NCBI GenBank assembly: GCA_013813075.1
Contig: JACCSI010000230.1
Location: 1-7,355, forward strand
Direction of reading: 5' to 3'
DNA length: 7,355 nucleotides
Source: Acidobacteriota bacterium
Lineage (GTDB): Bacteria; Acidobacteriota; Vicinamibacteria; Vicinamibacterales; UBA2999
Part shown: positions 1 to 5,372 of the stretch, in pieces
How positions within the stretch are numbered: the stretch's first letter is position 1
Layout: each line of letters begins with the position of its first letter
The notes under the pieces: model-generated
What the model saw: the letters and a program-made list of their open reading frames with translations, nothing else
Told to the model about the DNA's origin: nothing
Database searches by the model: none
Made by a program: the position numbers and the translations under genes

Positions 1-1
1 C

Positions 2-442
2 GTGCGCACGATGCCGACGCCGGCCGCCTTCAGGCCAATGCCGCCGGCGACCGATCGCGTGGCGTATGGGGAGTACCTGACCAATGCGGCGGCCTGCGCC
101 GATTGCCACACGCCCATGGACGACCGCGGTGGCGCACTGCCGGGAATGGATTTCGCGGGTGGGTTCGAGTTCCGGCTGCCGGGCGGAGGAGTGGTGCGAA
201 GCGCCAATATCACACCAGAGGCGACGACGGGTATCGGGTCGTGGACGGAGGCGCAGTTCGTGGACAAGTTCAAAGCGTTCGAAGGCTCGCCTGTTCGCGC
301 GCTGACGCCCGTCGAGCAACGCGAGAACACCGTCATGCCGTGGCTCGGATACGCAGGGATGACCCGCGACGACCTCACCGCGGTGTACGCGTACTTACGG
401 ACGCTGAAACCCATCATCAATCGCGTGCAGAAACACAACTAA
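2..442 (+). CDS. c-type cytochrome, C-terminal heme domain (5' partial)
   Basis: The reading frame is open to the left edge, so the GTG at position 2 is probably internal and the N-terminal part is missing. The visible 146 residues hold one CxxCH heme site (CADCH, residues 32-36 of the visible part), a SANITP segment followed by TGIGSW (67-81), and a late MPW..YAGM segment (112-120) that probably supplies the methionine axial ligand. The C-terminal YAYLRTLKP ending is typical of the cytochrome subunits that accompany periplasmic dehydrogenases, where two or three such domains occur in tandem. A Pro-rich stretch before the heme site (residues 5-15) looks like an inter-domain linker, so an upstream heme domain is likely. 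Its role would be electron transfer in the periplasm. The electron donor cannot be named because the upstream neighbours are outside the window. Confidence 0.88.
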   Translation: MRTMPTPAAFRPMPPATDRVAYGEYLTNAAACADCHTPMDDRGGALPGMDFAGGFEFRLPGGGVVRSANITPEATTGIGSWTEAQFVDKFKAFEGSPVRALTPVEQRENTVMPWLGYAGMTRDDLTAVYAYLRTLKPIINRVQKHN

Positions 443-478
443 ATGTGATCCGTCGCCGGCGGCCGGCTCAAGTCGATG

Positions 479-493
479 GATAATCCGAGCCCG
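479..493 (+). promoter_or_regulatory. candidate -10 element GATAAT directly before the SDR start
   Basis: GATAAT at 479-484 matches the bacterial -10 consensus at five of six positions and lies 9 bases before the ATG at 494. Transcription would begin almost at that ATG, giving a very short or absent leader. No good -35 is visible at the expected distance. The element lies inside the alternative longer ORF that starts at 476, so it favours the 494 start. Confidence 0.4.
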
Positions 494-1282
494 ATGAATC
501 TTGGACTCAAAGGCAAACGTGCAATCGTCATGGCGGCGAGCCGCGGCCTGGGTTACGCCTGCGCCCGCGCGCTGGCGGCGGAGGGTTGTGATCTGGTCAT
601 CTGCAGCCGCGATGCAAGTCGCATTCGTGCGGCGGCCGACACGATCACGCGGGAGACTAACGCGCGCGTCCATCCCGTTGCCGCGGACGTGAGCGGTGAG
701 GGCGAAGCGCGGGCGCTGGTGGCGGCGGCCGTCGAACAGTTCGGCGGACTGGACATCGTACTGCACAACGCGGGCGGGCCTCCGGCCGGCGACACTGCGT
801 CCACGACCGAAGCGCAGTGGCAGAAGGCCTTCGAACAGAACATGCTCAGCTTCGTCCGCATTGTCAATGCGGCGGTGCCGGAATTGAAGCGGGCCGGCGG
901 CGGGCGGATTCTGACCATCGCCTCGTCGTCGATCAAGCAGCCCATTCCAAACCTGGTGTTGTCCAACGCTCTGCGAGCTGGCATCTGGGGGTTTGCCAAG
1001 ACGCTGTCGCGCGAACTCGGACCCGACAGGATTCTCGTCAACGTGATCGCGCCCGGGCGCATTCAGACCGAGCGCATTGAAGAACTGGACCACGCGACCG
1101 CGGTCAGGGCAGGTCAACCTCTCGACCACGTGAAGCGCGCGTCAGTGGCCGGCGTGCCGCTTGGCCGCATCGGACAACCCGACGAGTTTGCCAACCTCAT
1201 TGTTTTTCTCGCGTCGGAGGCCGCCAGCTACATCACGGGTCAGGCCATAACCGTCGATGGCGGCGCCGGCAACGCCCTTTGA
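494..1282 (+). CDS. SDR family oxidoreductase with non-canonical active site (BKR-like)
   Basis: This is a single-domain Rossmann-fold short-chain dehydrogenase/reductase. I chose the ATG at 494 because the MNLGLKGK start fits the family and a -10-like element sits just before it. An in-frame ATG at 476 would add six residues, and the numbering here counts from 476. The cofactor loop reads AASRGLG (20-26) in place of TGxxxGxG. The NAG motif (98-100), Asn122 and the serine run after ILTIA (150-152) are present. The usual YxxxK catalytic pair is replaced by SNALR (163-167), so Tyr becomes Ser and Lys becomes Arg. The IAPGRIQT segment (191-198) and the C-terminal ITGQAITVDGG are typical. The family includes a known subgroup annotated as beta-ketoacyl-ACP-reductase-like with an imperfect tetrad, and this protein fits it. 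The substrate is unknown. A cupin gene follows closely, probably in the same operon. Confidence 0.9.
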   Translation: MNLGLKGKRAIVMAASRGLGYACARALAAEGCDLVICSRDASRIRAAADTITRETNARVHPVAADVSGEGEARALVAAAVEQFGGLDIVLHNAGGPPAGDTASTTEAQWQKAFEQNMLSFVRIVNAAVPELKRAGGGRILTIASSSIKQPIPNLVLSNALRAGIWGFAKTLSRELGPDRILVNVIAPGRIQTERIEELDHATAVRAGQPLDHVKRASVAGVPLGRIGQPDEFANLIVFLASEAASYITGQAITVDGGAGNAL

Positions 1283-1290
1283 GGATTGGC

Positions 1291-1611
1291 ATGCCACAGG
1301 TCACGCTCGACTCCGTTGCGGTGCGCGAGATTTTCCCAGGCCTCCGGGCGCGTATCATTCACACCGAACGCACCTCGCACTCGTGGGTGCAGATCGATCC
1401 CGATGCGAGTTTTCCCGAGCATCAGCATCCACACGAACAAGTGGTCAATGTGCTCGAAGGCACGCTCGAACTTGTCGTCGATGGTGACGCCCATGTGCTG
1501 ACACCTGGCACGGTGTTCGTGATTCCACCCAACGTGCCGCACTCGGGACGAGCGCTCGAACGCTGTCGCGTCCTCGATGTGTTCGCGCCGGTGCGCGAAG
1601 ACTACCGCTGA
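1291..1611 (+). CDS. small cupin-domain protein
   Basis: This 106-residue protein is a single beta-barrel cupin. The first motif is HQHPHEQ (residues 44-50), giving His44, His46 and Gln50 (or the adjacent Glu) as likely metal ligands, followed by VLEGTLELVVDG. The second motif is TPGTVFVIPPNVPHS (71-85), which supplies His84. I chose the ATG at 1291 because GAGG at 1281-1284 lies 6 bases before it and overlaps the SDR stop codon (TGAGG). A TTG at 1279 is in frame but has no such site. The tight spacing implies co-transcription with the SDR. Stand-alone cupins of this length act as metal-dependent enzymes or small-molecule binders, and the sequence does not say which. There is no signal peptide, so it should be cytoplasmic. 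Confidence 0.88.
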   Translation: MPQVTLDSVAVREIFPGLRARIIHTERTSHSWVQIDPDASFPEHQHPHEQVVNVLEGTLELVVDGDAHVLTPGTVFVIPPNVPHSGRALERCRVLDVFAPVREDYR

Positions 1612-1616
1612 GCCCG

Positions 1617-1634
1617 TACAATACCCGCAAGGAG
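1617..1634 (+). promoter_or_regulatory. candidate -10 (TACAAT) and Shine-Dalgarno (AAGGAG) for the transglycosylase
   Basis: TACAAT at 1617-1622 is a five-of-six match to the -10 consensus and begins 5 bases after the cupin stop codon. AAGGAG at 1629-1634 is a strong ribosome binding site 9 bases before the GTG at 1644, and it decides that start. Transcription from this -10 would begin near 1629, leaving the site at the very 5' end of a short leader. No convincing -35 is seen. Confidence 0.5.
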
Positions 1635-1643
1635 TGACCACTG

Positions 1644-2747
1644 GTGTTGCAGAGGTCTCGAATCGCGGCTCTGTTCGTGGCGATGGCGCTTGTGCTGCAT
1701 CCCGCGATGCACGCTTCGACGCTTACGGGGGGCGGCCCGGCCGCGGCAGCCGCACTCGCCGCGCCAGCACCACTAGCGGCAACGGACGGTCAAGCGGTGC
1801 AGACGGCGGTTGAACCCATCGAATTCCCGGCCTTCGTCGAGTCACTTCGGGTCGAGGCGCTCGCCCGCGGTATCAGCGAGGGCACGATCGCTCGCGCCCT
1901 GAGCAATCTCGAGCCGAGTGCCAGCGTCATCGCGCGTGACCAGTCGCAGGCCGAGGTTATCCTCACAGTTGATCAGTATGTCGCACGGCGACTGACGCGG
2001 CCGTTCGTCCGGACCGCTCAGCAGATGGCGGCCCGACACCGCACGCTCCTCAATCGAGTGGCGGCGACATACGGGGTGCCATCTCGTGTCGTGGTGTCGA
2101 TTTGGGGACTCGAATCCAACTTTGGCCGCTTCAGCGGCGTCCGCCCGACGATTCAGGCCTTGGCGACGCTTGCCTGGGAAGGCCGGCGCGGGGCATTTTT
2201 CCGCGCCGAGTTGATGGACGCCCTGGAAATCGTGGACCGCGGCTACATCGGACTCGAGATGCTGCGTGGGTCGTGGGCCGGCGCGATGGGACAGGCGCAG
2301 TTTATGCCCTCCAGTTACCTGAAATGGGCGCAGGACTTCGACAGCGATGGCGACCGCGACATCTGGCGCTCGGAGCCCGACGTCTTCGCGTCAGTGGCCA
2401 ACTACCTGAAGGAGCACGGGTGGGCGCCCGCGACAACGTGGGGCCGCGAAGTCCGCTTGCCGGCGGGCGGGATCGCTGCGCTGCGCGAGAAGGTCGGCAT
2501 GCGTGGCGAGGGCTGTCGCGCCGAACGCGAGATGACCAATCGACTTCCGCTCGGCGACTGGCAGGCGCTTGGCGTTCGCACGGCTGCCGGTGGCGCGCTC
2601 CCCAAGGTCGCGGTTGACGCCTCGTTGATCCATTCCGGGCAACGCGGCTTTCTCGTCTACGGCAATTACGAATCCCTGCTGGAATACAACTGTGCCCATT
2701 CTTATGCGTTGGCTGTGGCGTTGTTGTCTGATCGAGTTGGTACCTAG
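1644..2747 (+). CDS. lytic murein transglycosylase, MltB/Slt35 type
   Basis: The protein (367 residues) cleaves the MurNAc-GlcNAc bond of peptidoglycan to give 1,6-anhydro-muropeptides in the periplasm. The N-terminus (residues 6-24) is a signal peptide with Arg residues, a hydrophobic core and a probable cut near MHA-S. An Ala/Pro-rich linker follows to about residue 58. The catalytic domain covers about 60-365. IWGLESNFG (153-161) carries catalytic Glu157, and GAMGQAQFMPSSY (213-225) is the family signature. DFDSDGDRDIW (231-241) resembles the EF-hand-like calcium loop of Slt35, and NYESLLEYN plus SYALAV (341-358) close the domain. There is no lipobox cysteine, so unlike E. coli MltB it should be soluble. 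It also ends without the C-terminal peptidoglycan-binding domain seen in many homologues. The start is GTG, set by AAGGAG 9 bases upstream. Confidence 0.93.
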   Translation: MLQRSRIAALFVAMALVLHPAMHASTLTGGGPAAAAALAAPAPLAATDGQAVQTAVEPIEFPAFVESLRVEALARGISEGTIARALSNLEPSASVIARDQSQAEVILTVDQYVARRLTRPFVRTAQQMAARHRTLLNRVAATYGVPSRVVVSIWGLESNFGRFSGVRPTIQALATLAWEGRRGAFFRAELMDALEIVDRGYIGLEMLRGSWAGAMGQAQFMPSSYLKWAQDFDSDGDRDIWRSEPDVFASVANYLKEHGWAPATTWGREVRLPAGGIAALREKVGMRGEGCRAEREMTNRLPLGDWQALGVRTAAGGALPKVAVDASLIHSGQRGFLVYGNYESLLEYNCAHSYALAVALLSDRVGT

Positions 2748-2750
2748 CGG

Positions 2751-2763
2751 TACAATGGGTCCC
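2751..2763 (+). promoter_or_regulatory. candidate -10 element TACAAT, leaderless type
   Basis: TACAAT at 2751-2756 lies 4 bases after the transglycosylase stop codon and 7 bases before the ATG at 2764. No Shine-Dalgarno is present, so the transcript may start at the ATG itself. A -35 is not clear. Confidence 0.45.
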
Positions 2764-2943
2764 ATGGACTCAAAACCCTCCGGGGCGTTGATCGTCGCGT
2801 GCGGTGTGCTCGCGGCGGCATCAATGGCGGTCGGGGTGTACTTTGGGGGGACCGGGCGCGTACCGTTGGCAATGATTGGCACCACTCTGTTTGTCCTGTT
2901 CGGCGGGCTGACCTTCGAGCTTGCACGCCGACGCTCTGTCTAA
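2764..2943 (+). CDS. small two-helix membrane protein, function unknown
   Basis: I do not recognise this 59-residue protein. It has two hydrophobic segments, about residues 8-28 and 34-52, joined by a short Gly-rich turn (GGTGRVP), and it ends in a basic FELARRRSV tail. By the positive-inside rule both ends should face the cytoplasm, making a helical hairpin in the inner membrane. I chose the ATG at 2764 because a TACAAT element ends 7 bases before it. The longer frame running back to 2692 overlaps the end of the transglycosylase gene in another frame and is not hydrophobic in the same way. A second small membrane protein begins 6 bases after the stop, so the two probably share a transcript. 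Confidence 0.6.
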   Translation: MDSKPSGALIVACGVLAAASMAVGVYFGGTGRVPLAMIGTTLFVLFGGLTFELARRRSV

Positions 2944-2949
2944 CTGAAT

Positions 2950-3168
2950 ATGGCTCCATACAAGCCGGGCACGGCAGCCGTGCTCAGTCTGCTGATTCCC
3001 GGTGTCGGGCAGATCTACAACGGCGATTTCCTGCGCGCCGCGTTCTGGCTGATCATCACGCCAGGGTTCTGGATCGGCACCGCCGGACTGTTCGGTTGGC
3101 CATTTCACCTCATTTCCGCGTACACCGCTCATCGCCGCGCACAGAAGAAGAACCTTGGCCTGGCGTAG
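2950..3168 (+). CDS. TM2-domain-like small membrane protein
   Basis: This 72-residue protein has the LSLLIPGVGQIYNGDFLRA segment (residues 12-30) characteristic of TM2-domain and related small membrane proteins: a first helix ending in Pro-Gly, the GQIYNG turn, then a second helix (about 31-58, FWLIITPGFWIGTAGLFGW). A basic tail (HRRAQKKN, 61-68) suggests a cytoplasmic C-terminus. The biochemical role of bacterial TM2 proteins is not established. It starts 6 bases after the preceding small membrane gene with no visible Shine-Dalgarno, consistent with translation coupled to its neighbour. Confidence 0.75.
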   Translation: MAPYKPGTAAVLSLLIPGVGQIYNGDFLRAAFWLIITPGFWIGTAGLFGWPFHLISAYTAHRRAQKKNLGLA

Positions 3169-3175
3169 CCTGCGC

Positions 3176-3185
3176 ACTCGCGAGT
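3176..3185. repeat. 10-base perfect palindrome upstream of the ferritin promoter
   Basis: ACTCGCGAGT reads the same on both strands and ends one base before the candidate -35 of the ferritin gene. It could be an operator half or a simple chance palindrome in GC-rich DNA. With a CGCG centre, only three base pairs could form around a four-base loop, so it is not a good terminator. Confidence 0.3.
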
Positions 3186-3186
3186 T

Positions 3187-3214
3187 TTGCAACCCGCCGA
3201 AGTCCAGATAGTCT
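3187..3214 (+). promoter_or_regulatory. candidate sigma-70-type promoter for the ferritin gene
   Basis: TTGCAA (3187-3192) and TAGTCT (3209-3214) are separated by 16 bases. TAGTCT follows the TAnnnT pattern and ends 6 bases before the ATG at 3221. The intervening GTGGGG abuts the ATG and is too close to serve as a Shine-Dalgarno, so a leaderless transcript is the simplest reading. Confidence 0.45.
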
Positions 3215-3220
3215 GTGGGG

Positions 3221-3742
3221 ATGAACAGTGACCTGCTGAACGGCCTGAATGAGCACCTGAAGCTCGAATTCCGCGCCTCCCACGAATACCTGGCCATGGC
3301 CATCTGGCTGGCCGAGCACGACTTACCAGGCTTTTCGAAGTGGATGCGGCAGCAGTCGTCCGACGAGTTGTTGCACGCGCAGCGCATCATCGATCATCTT
3401 GTCGAGCGCGATCAGAAAGTCGTGCTCCCCGGTGTGCCGGCGCCGCCGACCTCCTGGTCGTCGGCAGAAGCGCTGTGCGAACACGTGCTCAAAAACGAGC
3501 AGGAAGTCACCGCCTCCATCAACGATCTTTACGCGATCGCGGAGAAGACGAAAGATCGCCCCGCGACCGTCATGCTGCAATGGTTTGTGACCGAGCAGAT
3601 GGAAGAAGAAGCGGCGGCGCGCGCCGTGCTTGGCCGCATTCGTCTTGCCGGCAACAGCGGCGTCGGGTTGCTGATGATCGACCAGGAACTGTCGACTGGG
3701 CGCGTGCCTGGCATGCCGATCGAGAACCCCGGCCCAGTCTGA
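3221..3742 (+). CDS. ftnA: non-heme ferritin (FtnA type)
   Basis: The 173-residue protein is a four-helix-bundle ferritin that oxidises Fe(II) with O2 or peroxide and stores the ferric mineral in a 24-subunit shell in the cytoplasm. The ferroxidase residues expected from E. coli FtnA can be placed: Glu16, Tyr23 (in ASHEYLAMA), Glu49 and His52 (DELLHAQ), Glu93 (KNEQE), and the Glu125-Gln126 pair with Glu128-130 (TEQMEEE). The length is close to the usual 165-175. The Met ligand of heme-binding bacterioferritin is not apparent, and the match is to FtnA. The ATG at 3221 is preferred over the in-frame GTG at 3215 because a -10-like element ends at 3214. A beta-propeller gene starts 3 bases after the stop codon. 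The exact symbol rests on family resemblance. Confidence 0.93.
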   Translation: MNSDLLNGLNEHLKLEFRASHEYLAMAIWLAEHDLPGFSKWMRQQSSDELLHAQRIIDHLVERDQKVVLPGVPAPPTSWSSAEALCEHVLKNEQEVTASINDLYAIAEKTKDRPATVMLQWFVTEQMEEEAAARAVLGRIRLAGNSGVGLLMIDQELSTGRVPGMPIENPGPV

Positions 3743-3745
3743 TCG

Positions 3746-4726
3746 ATGACGTCGCCTGCGACCCTGCGAGTGGTGACGGTGTTTGTCCTGCTAACGGGTT
3801 TGGTCTCGGCGCAGGACTGGCCCTCGTTCCGCGGCCCTTCCGGTGGGCACTCCAGCCCCGTCGTCTGGGGCACTCGAATTTTTCTCACCACGGCACTTGC
3901 CAACGACGCCTCGGCGCACGCCCTGACGCTGGGGGATTTGGATCGCGCGGGCATCGACCCTGCCAAAGATCTGGCGCCGCACCAATGGCAGGTCCTCGCC
4001 GTCGACCGGGACAGCGGCAAGATGCTCTGGACCCGTACCGTGCATCAAGGAGTGCCGCGGGTGAAGCGACACGTCAAGGCGAGCCATGCCTCGGCCACAC
4101 CTGCGACCAACGGCCGCGTCCTGGTGGCAATGCTGGGCTCCGAAGGGCTGTTCGCCTTTGACATGAATGGGGCCGAGCTGTGGCGGAAAGATCTGGGTCC
4201 GCTGCGCGTCGGCCTGGCCGACGAACCGGAGTACGAGTGGGGCCCCGCCAGCTCGCCGGTGATTGCCGGCGACGTCGTGCTGGTGCAAAACGACCGCTAT
4301 AAGGATTCGTTCCTGGCGGCCTACGACCTTCTCACCGGCAAGGAACTGTGGCGGTCTGGACGCGAAGAGCGACCGTCGTGGACGACACCGCTGGTGCACA
4401 CGCACCAGAACCCGACCGCTGTTGTCGCGGTGTCGCCGTTCTTCGCGCGCGGGCACGATCTCGCGACCGGGCGCGAATTGTGGCGCGTCGCCGATCCCGA
4501 AGGCCAGGTGAAGGCAAGTACGCCGGTCGCGGCCGGCGAGTTGACGATCGTCACCGGTGGCTGGCCATCGGCAGCGCGGCCGATTGTGGCCGTGCGCGTT
4601 CGCGACGGGTCCGTCAACTGGCGGCACGACATGAACGACGTGTGCATGGCGACGCCGGCCCTCTCCGGGGACCTATTGCTGGTCCGTACTAAATCTCACC
4701 TTTACGCGCTCCGCGACCGTAACTAG
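3746..4726 (+). CDS. exported PQQ-like beta-propeller protein, internally shortened
   Basis: The protein (326 residues) has a signal peptide (1-22, hydrophobic VVTVFVLLTGLV, cut at SAQ/D) and then the DWPSFRGP motif common to exported propeller proteins of this family. Repeated blade strands follow: VLAVDRDSGKMLWTR (83-97), LFAFDMNGAELWRKD (135-149), LAAYDLLTGKELWRS (190-204), ARGHDLATGRELWRV (234-248) and IVAVRVRDGSVNWRH (280-294). It ends in VCMATPALSGDLLLVRTKSHLYAL. From recall, related proteins are about 430-460 residues and carry two stretches missing here: about 35 residues between SFRGPSGG and HSSPVVWG, and roughly a blade or more (80-100 residues) before DMNDVCMATPAL. The frame stays open across both. 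No PQQ-dependent dehydrogenase active site is evident, so the role is unknown and may be structural or binding. It lies 3 bases after ferritin, so co-transcription is likely. Confidence 0.85.
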   Translation: MTSPATLRVVTVFVLLTGLVSAQDWPSFRGPSGGHSSPVVWGTRIFLTTALANDASAHALTLGDLDRAGIDPAKDLAPHQWQVLAVDRDSGKMLWTRTVHQGVPRVKRHVKASHASATPATNGRVLVAMLGSEGLFAFDMNGAELWRKDLGPLRVGLADEPEYEWGPASSPVIAGDVVLVQNDRYKDSFLAAYDLLTGKELWRSGREERPSWTTPLVHTHQNPTAVVAVSPFFARGHDLATGRELWRVADPEGQVKASTPVAAGELTIVTGGWPSAARPIVAVRVRDGSVNWRHDMNDVCMATPALSGDLLLVRTKSHLYALRDRN

Positions 4727-4744
4727 GGTCGCCGCAGTTTCGTA
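4719..4744 (+). promoter_or_regulatory. candidate ECF-sigma autoregulatory promoter (GTAACT-N16-CGTA)
   Basis: GTAACT (4719-4724) is followed after exactly 16 bases by CGTA (4741-4744). The -35 has the AAC core typical of ECF promoters, and the layout resembles the GTAACC-N16-CGAA promoters known for Caulobacter SigF, a sigma factor paired with the same type of anti-sigma. The -35 overlaps the last codons and TAG stop of the propeller gene. Transcription would start near 4751, about 65 bases before the sigma gene. Confidence 0.45.
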
Positions 4745-4817
4745 GAACCCAGGCGAGCACGTCCATCGCGCATGACCCCAGCGACAGCCTGACTCGTAAC
4801 TCCGACAGGGTGCTCGG

Positions 4818-5372
4818 TTGACGGTTGAACAGGAAGCTGAACTCGGGCGGTTGATGGTCGAGTCCCAGAACGGTGATCGGCAGTGCTACGAGACTCTGCT
4901 GACGCGCGTGGCGGGCCTCGTTCGGGCGATGGTCCGCCGTCGCGTCGGTGACGTGTCGTGGCTGGATGACGTCGTGCAGGAGTCGTTGATCGCGTTGCAC
5001 CACGCCCGCCATACCTACGATCCGGCGCGGCCGTTTGCGCCGTGGTTGTATGCAATTGCGAAGAACCGCCTGGTTGATGCCATCCGGGTGCAGCGGCGCC
5101 GCCTGCTGCGCGAATTGCAGCCCGAGCTGTCGCCAGAACCCGGCCGCCGCGCGCTACAAGAACGCGATGCACTCTTCATTGATGTCCGGCGTGCGGTTGC
5201 GGCCCTGCCCGACAAGCAGCGGCGGGTCATCGAGTTGCTCAAGTTCGAAGAGCTGAGTGTGCGCGAGGTCGCCGCGCGCCTCGAGATGAGTGAGGCGAAT
5301 GTGAAAGTGACGGCGCATCGCGGCTATCGCGCGTTGCGCGTTCAAATCGAGGGGTGGACCCGTGCGGACTGA
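4818..5372 (+). CDS. ECF-type RNA polymerase sigma factor
   Basis: The 184-residue protein carries sigma region 2 (about 24-95; DDVVQESLIALHHARHTYD at 50-68, PFAPWLYAIAKNRLVD at 72-87) and sigma region 4 (about 122-176). The helix-turn-helix is ELSVREVAARLEMSEANVK (145-163) followed by TAHRGYRALR. Region 3 is absent, which defines the ECF group. The start is TTG at 4818 with AGGG 7 bases upstream. An in-frame TAA at 4797 rules out a longer form, and the ATG at 4854 would remove the N-terminal residues that normally precede the ..NGD.. helix. The gene overlaps the NrsF-type anti-sigma gene by 11 bases. That pairing and the VKVTAHRGYRALR ending point to the SigF/NrsF group, which responds to metal or oxidative stress in Caulobacter. 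Its targets here are unknown. Confidence 0.93.
   Translation: MTVEQEAELGRLMVESQNGDRQCYETLLTRVAGLVRAMVRRRVGDVSWLDDVVQESLIALHHARHTYDPARPFAPWLYAIAKNRLVDAIRVQRRRLLRELQPELSPEPGRRALQERDALFIDVRRAVAALPDKQRRVIELLKFEELSVREVAARLEMSEANVKVTAHRGYRALRVQIEGWTRAD

Noticed and set aside
455..467. GC-rich hairpin GCCGG-CGG-CCGGC between cytochrome and SDR as a terminator
   Set aside because: The stem is five pairs with a three-base loop and no T-tract follows. It is likely chance in this base composition.
478..486. GGATAATCC as a Fur box or operator
   Set aside because: It is only nine bases, lacks the repeated GATAAT units of a Fur box, and fits a -10 element better.
395..1129. Long minus-strand open frames opposite the SDR gene (also at 553-1062)
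   Set aside because: They are antisense shadows typical of GC-rich coding DNA. The + strand frame has clear family motifs.
2692..2763. N-terminal extension of the 59-residue membrane protein back to 2692
   Set aside because: It would overlap the end of the transglycosylase gene by over 50 bases, and a -10-like element lies just before the ATG at 2764.
3340..4161. 273-codon + strand frame spanning ferritin and the propeller gene
   Set aside because: Its translation is Arg/Ala-rich with no recognisable motif and overlaps two well-supported genes in other frames.
3791..4627. 278-codon minus-strand frame inside the propeller gene
   Set aside because: It has no domain signature, and the + strand carries repeated propeller blades and a signal peptide.
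4726..4750. GGGT...ACCC pairing after the propeller gene as a terminator
   Set aside because: Only four pairs with a 17-base loop and no T-run. The region is better explained as a promoter.
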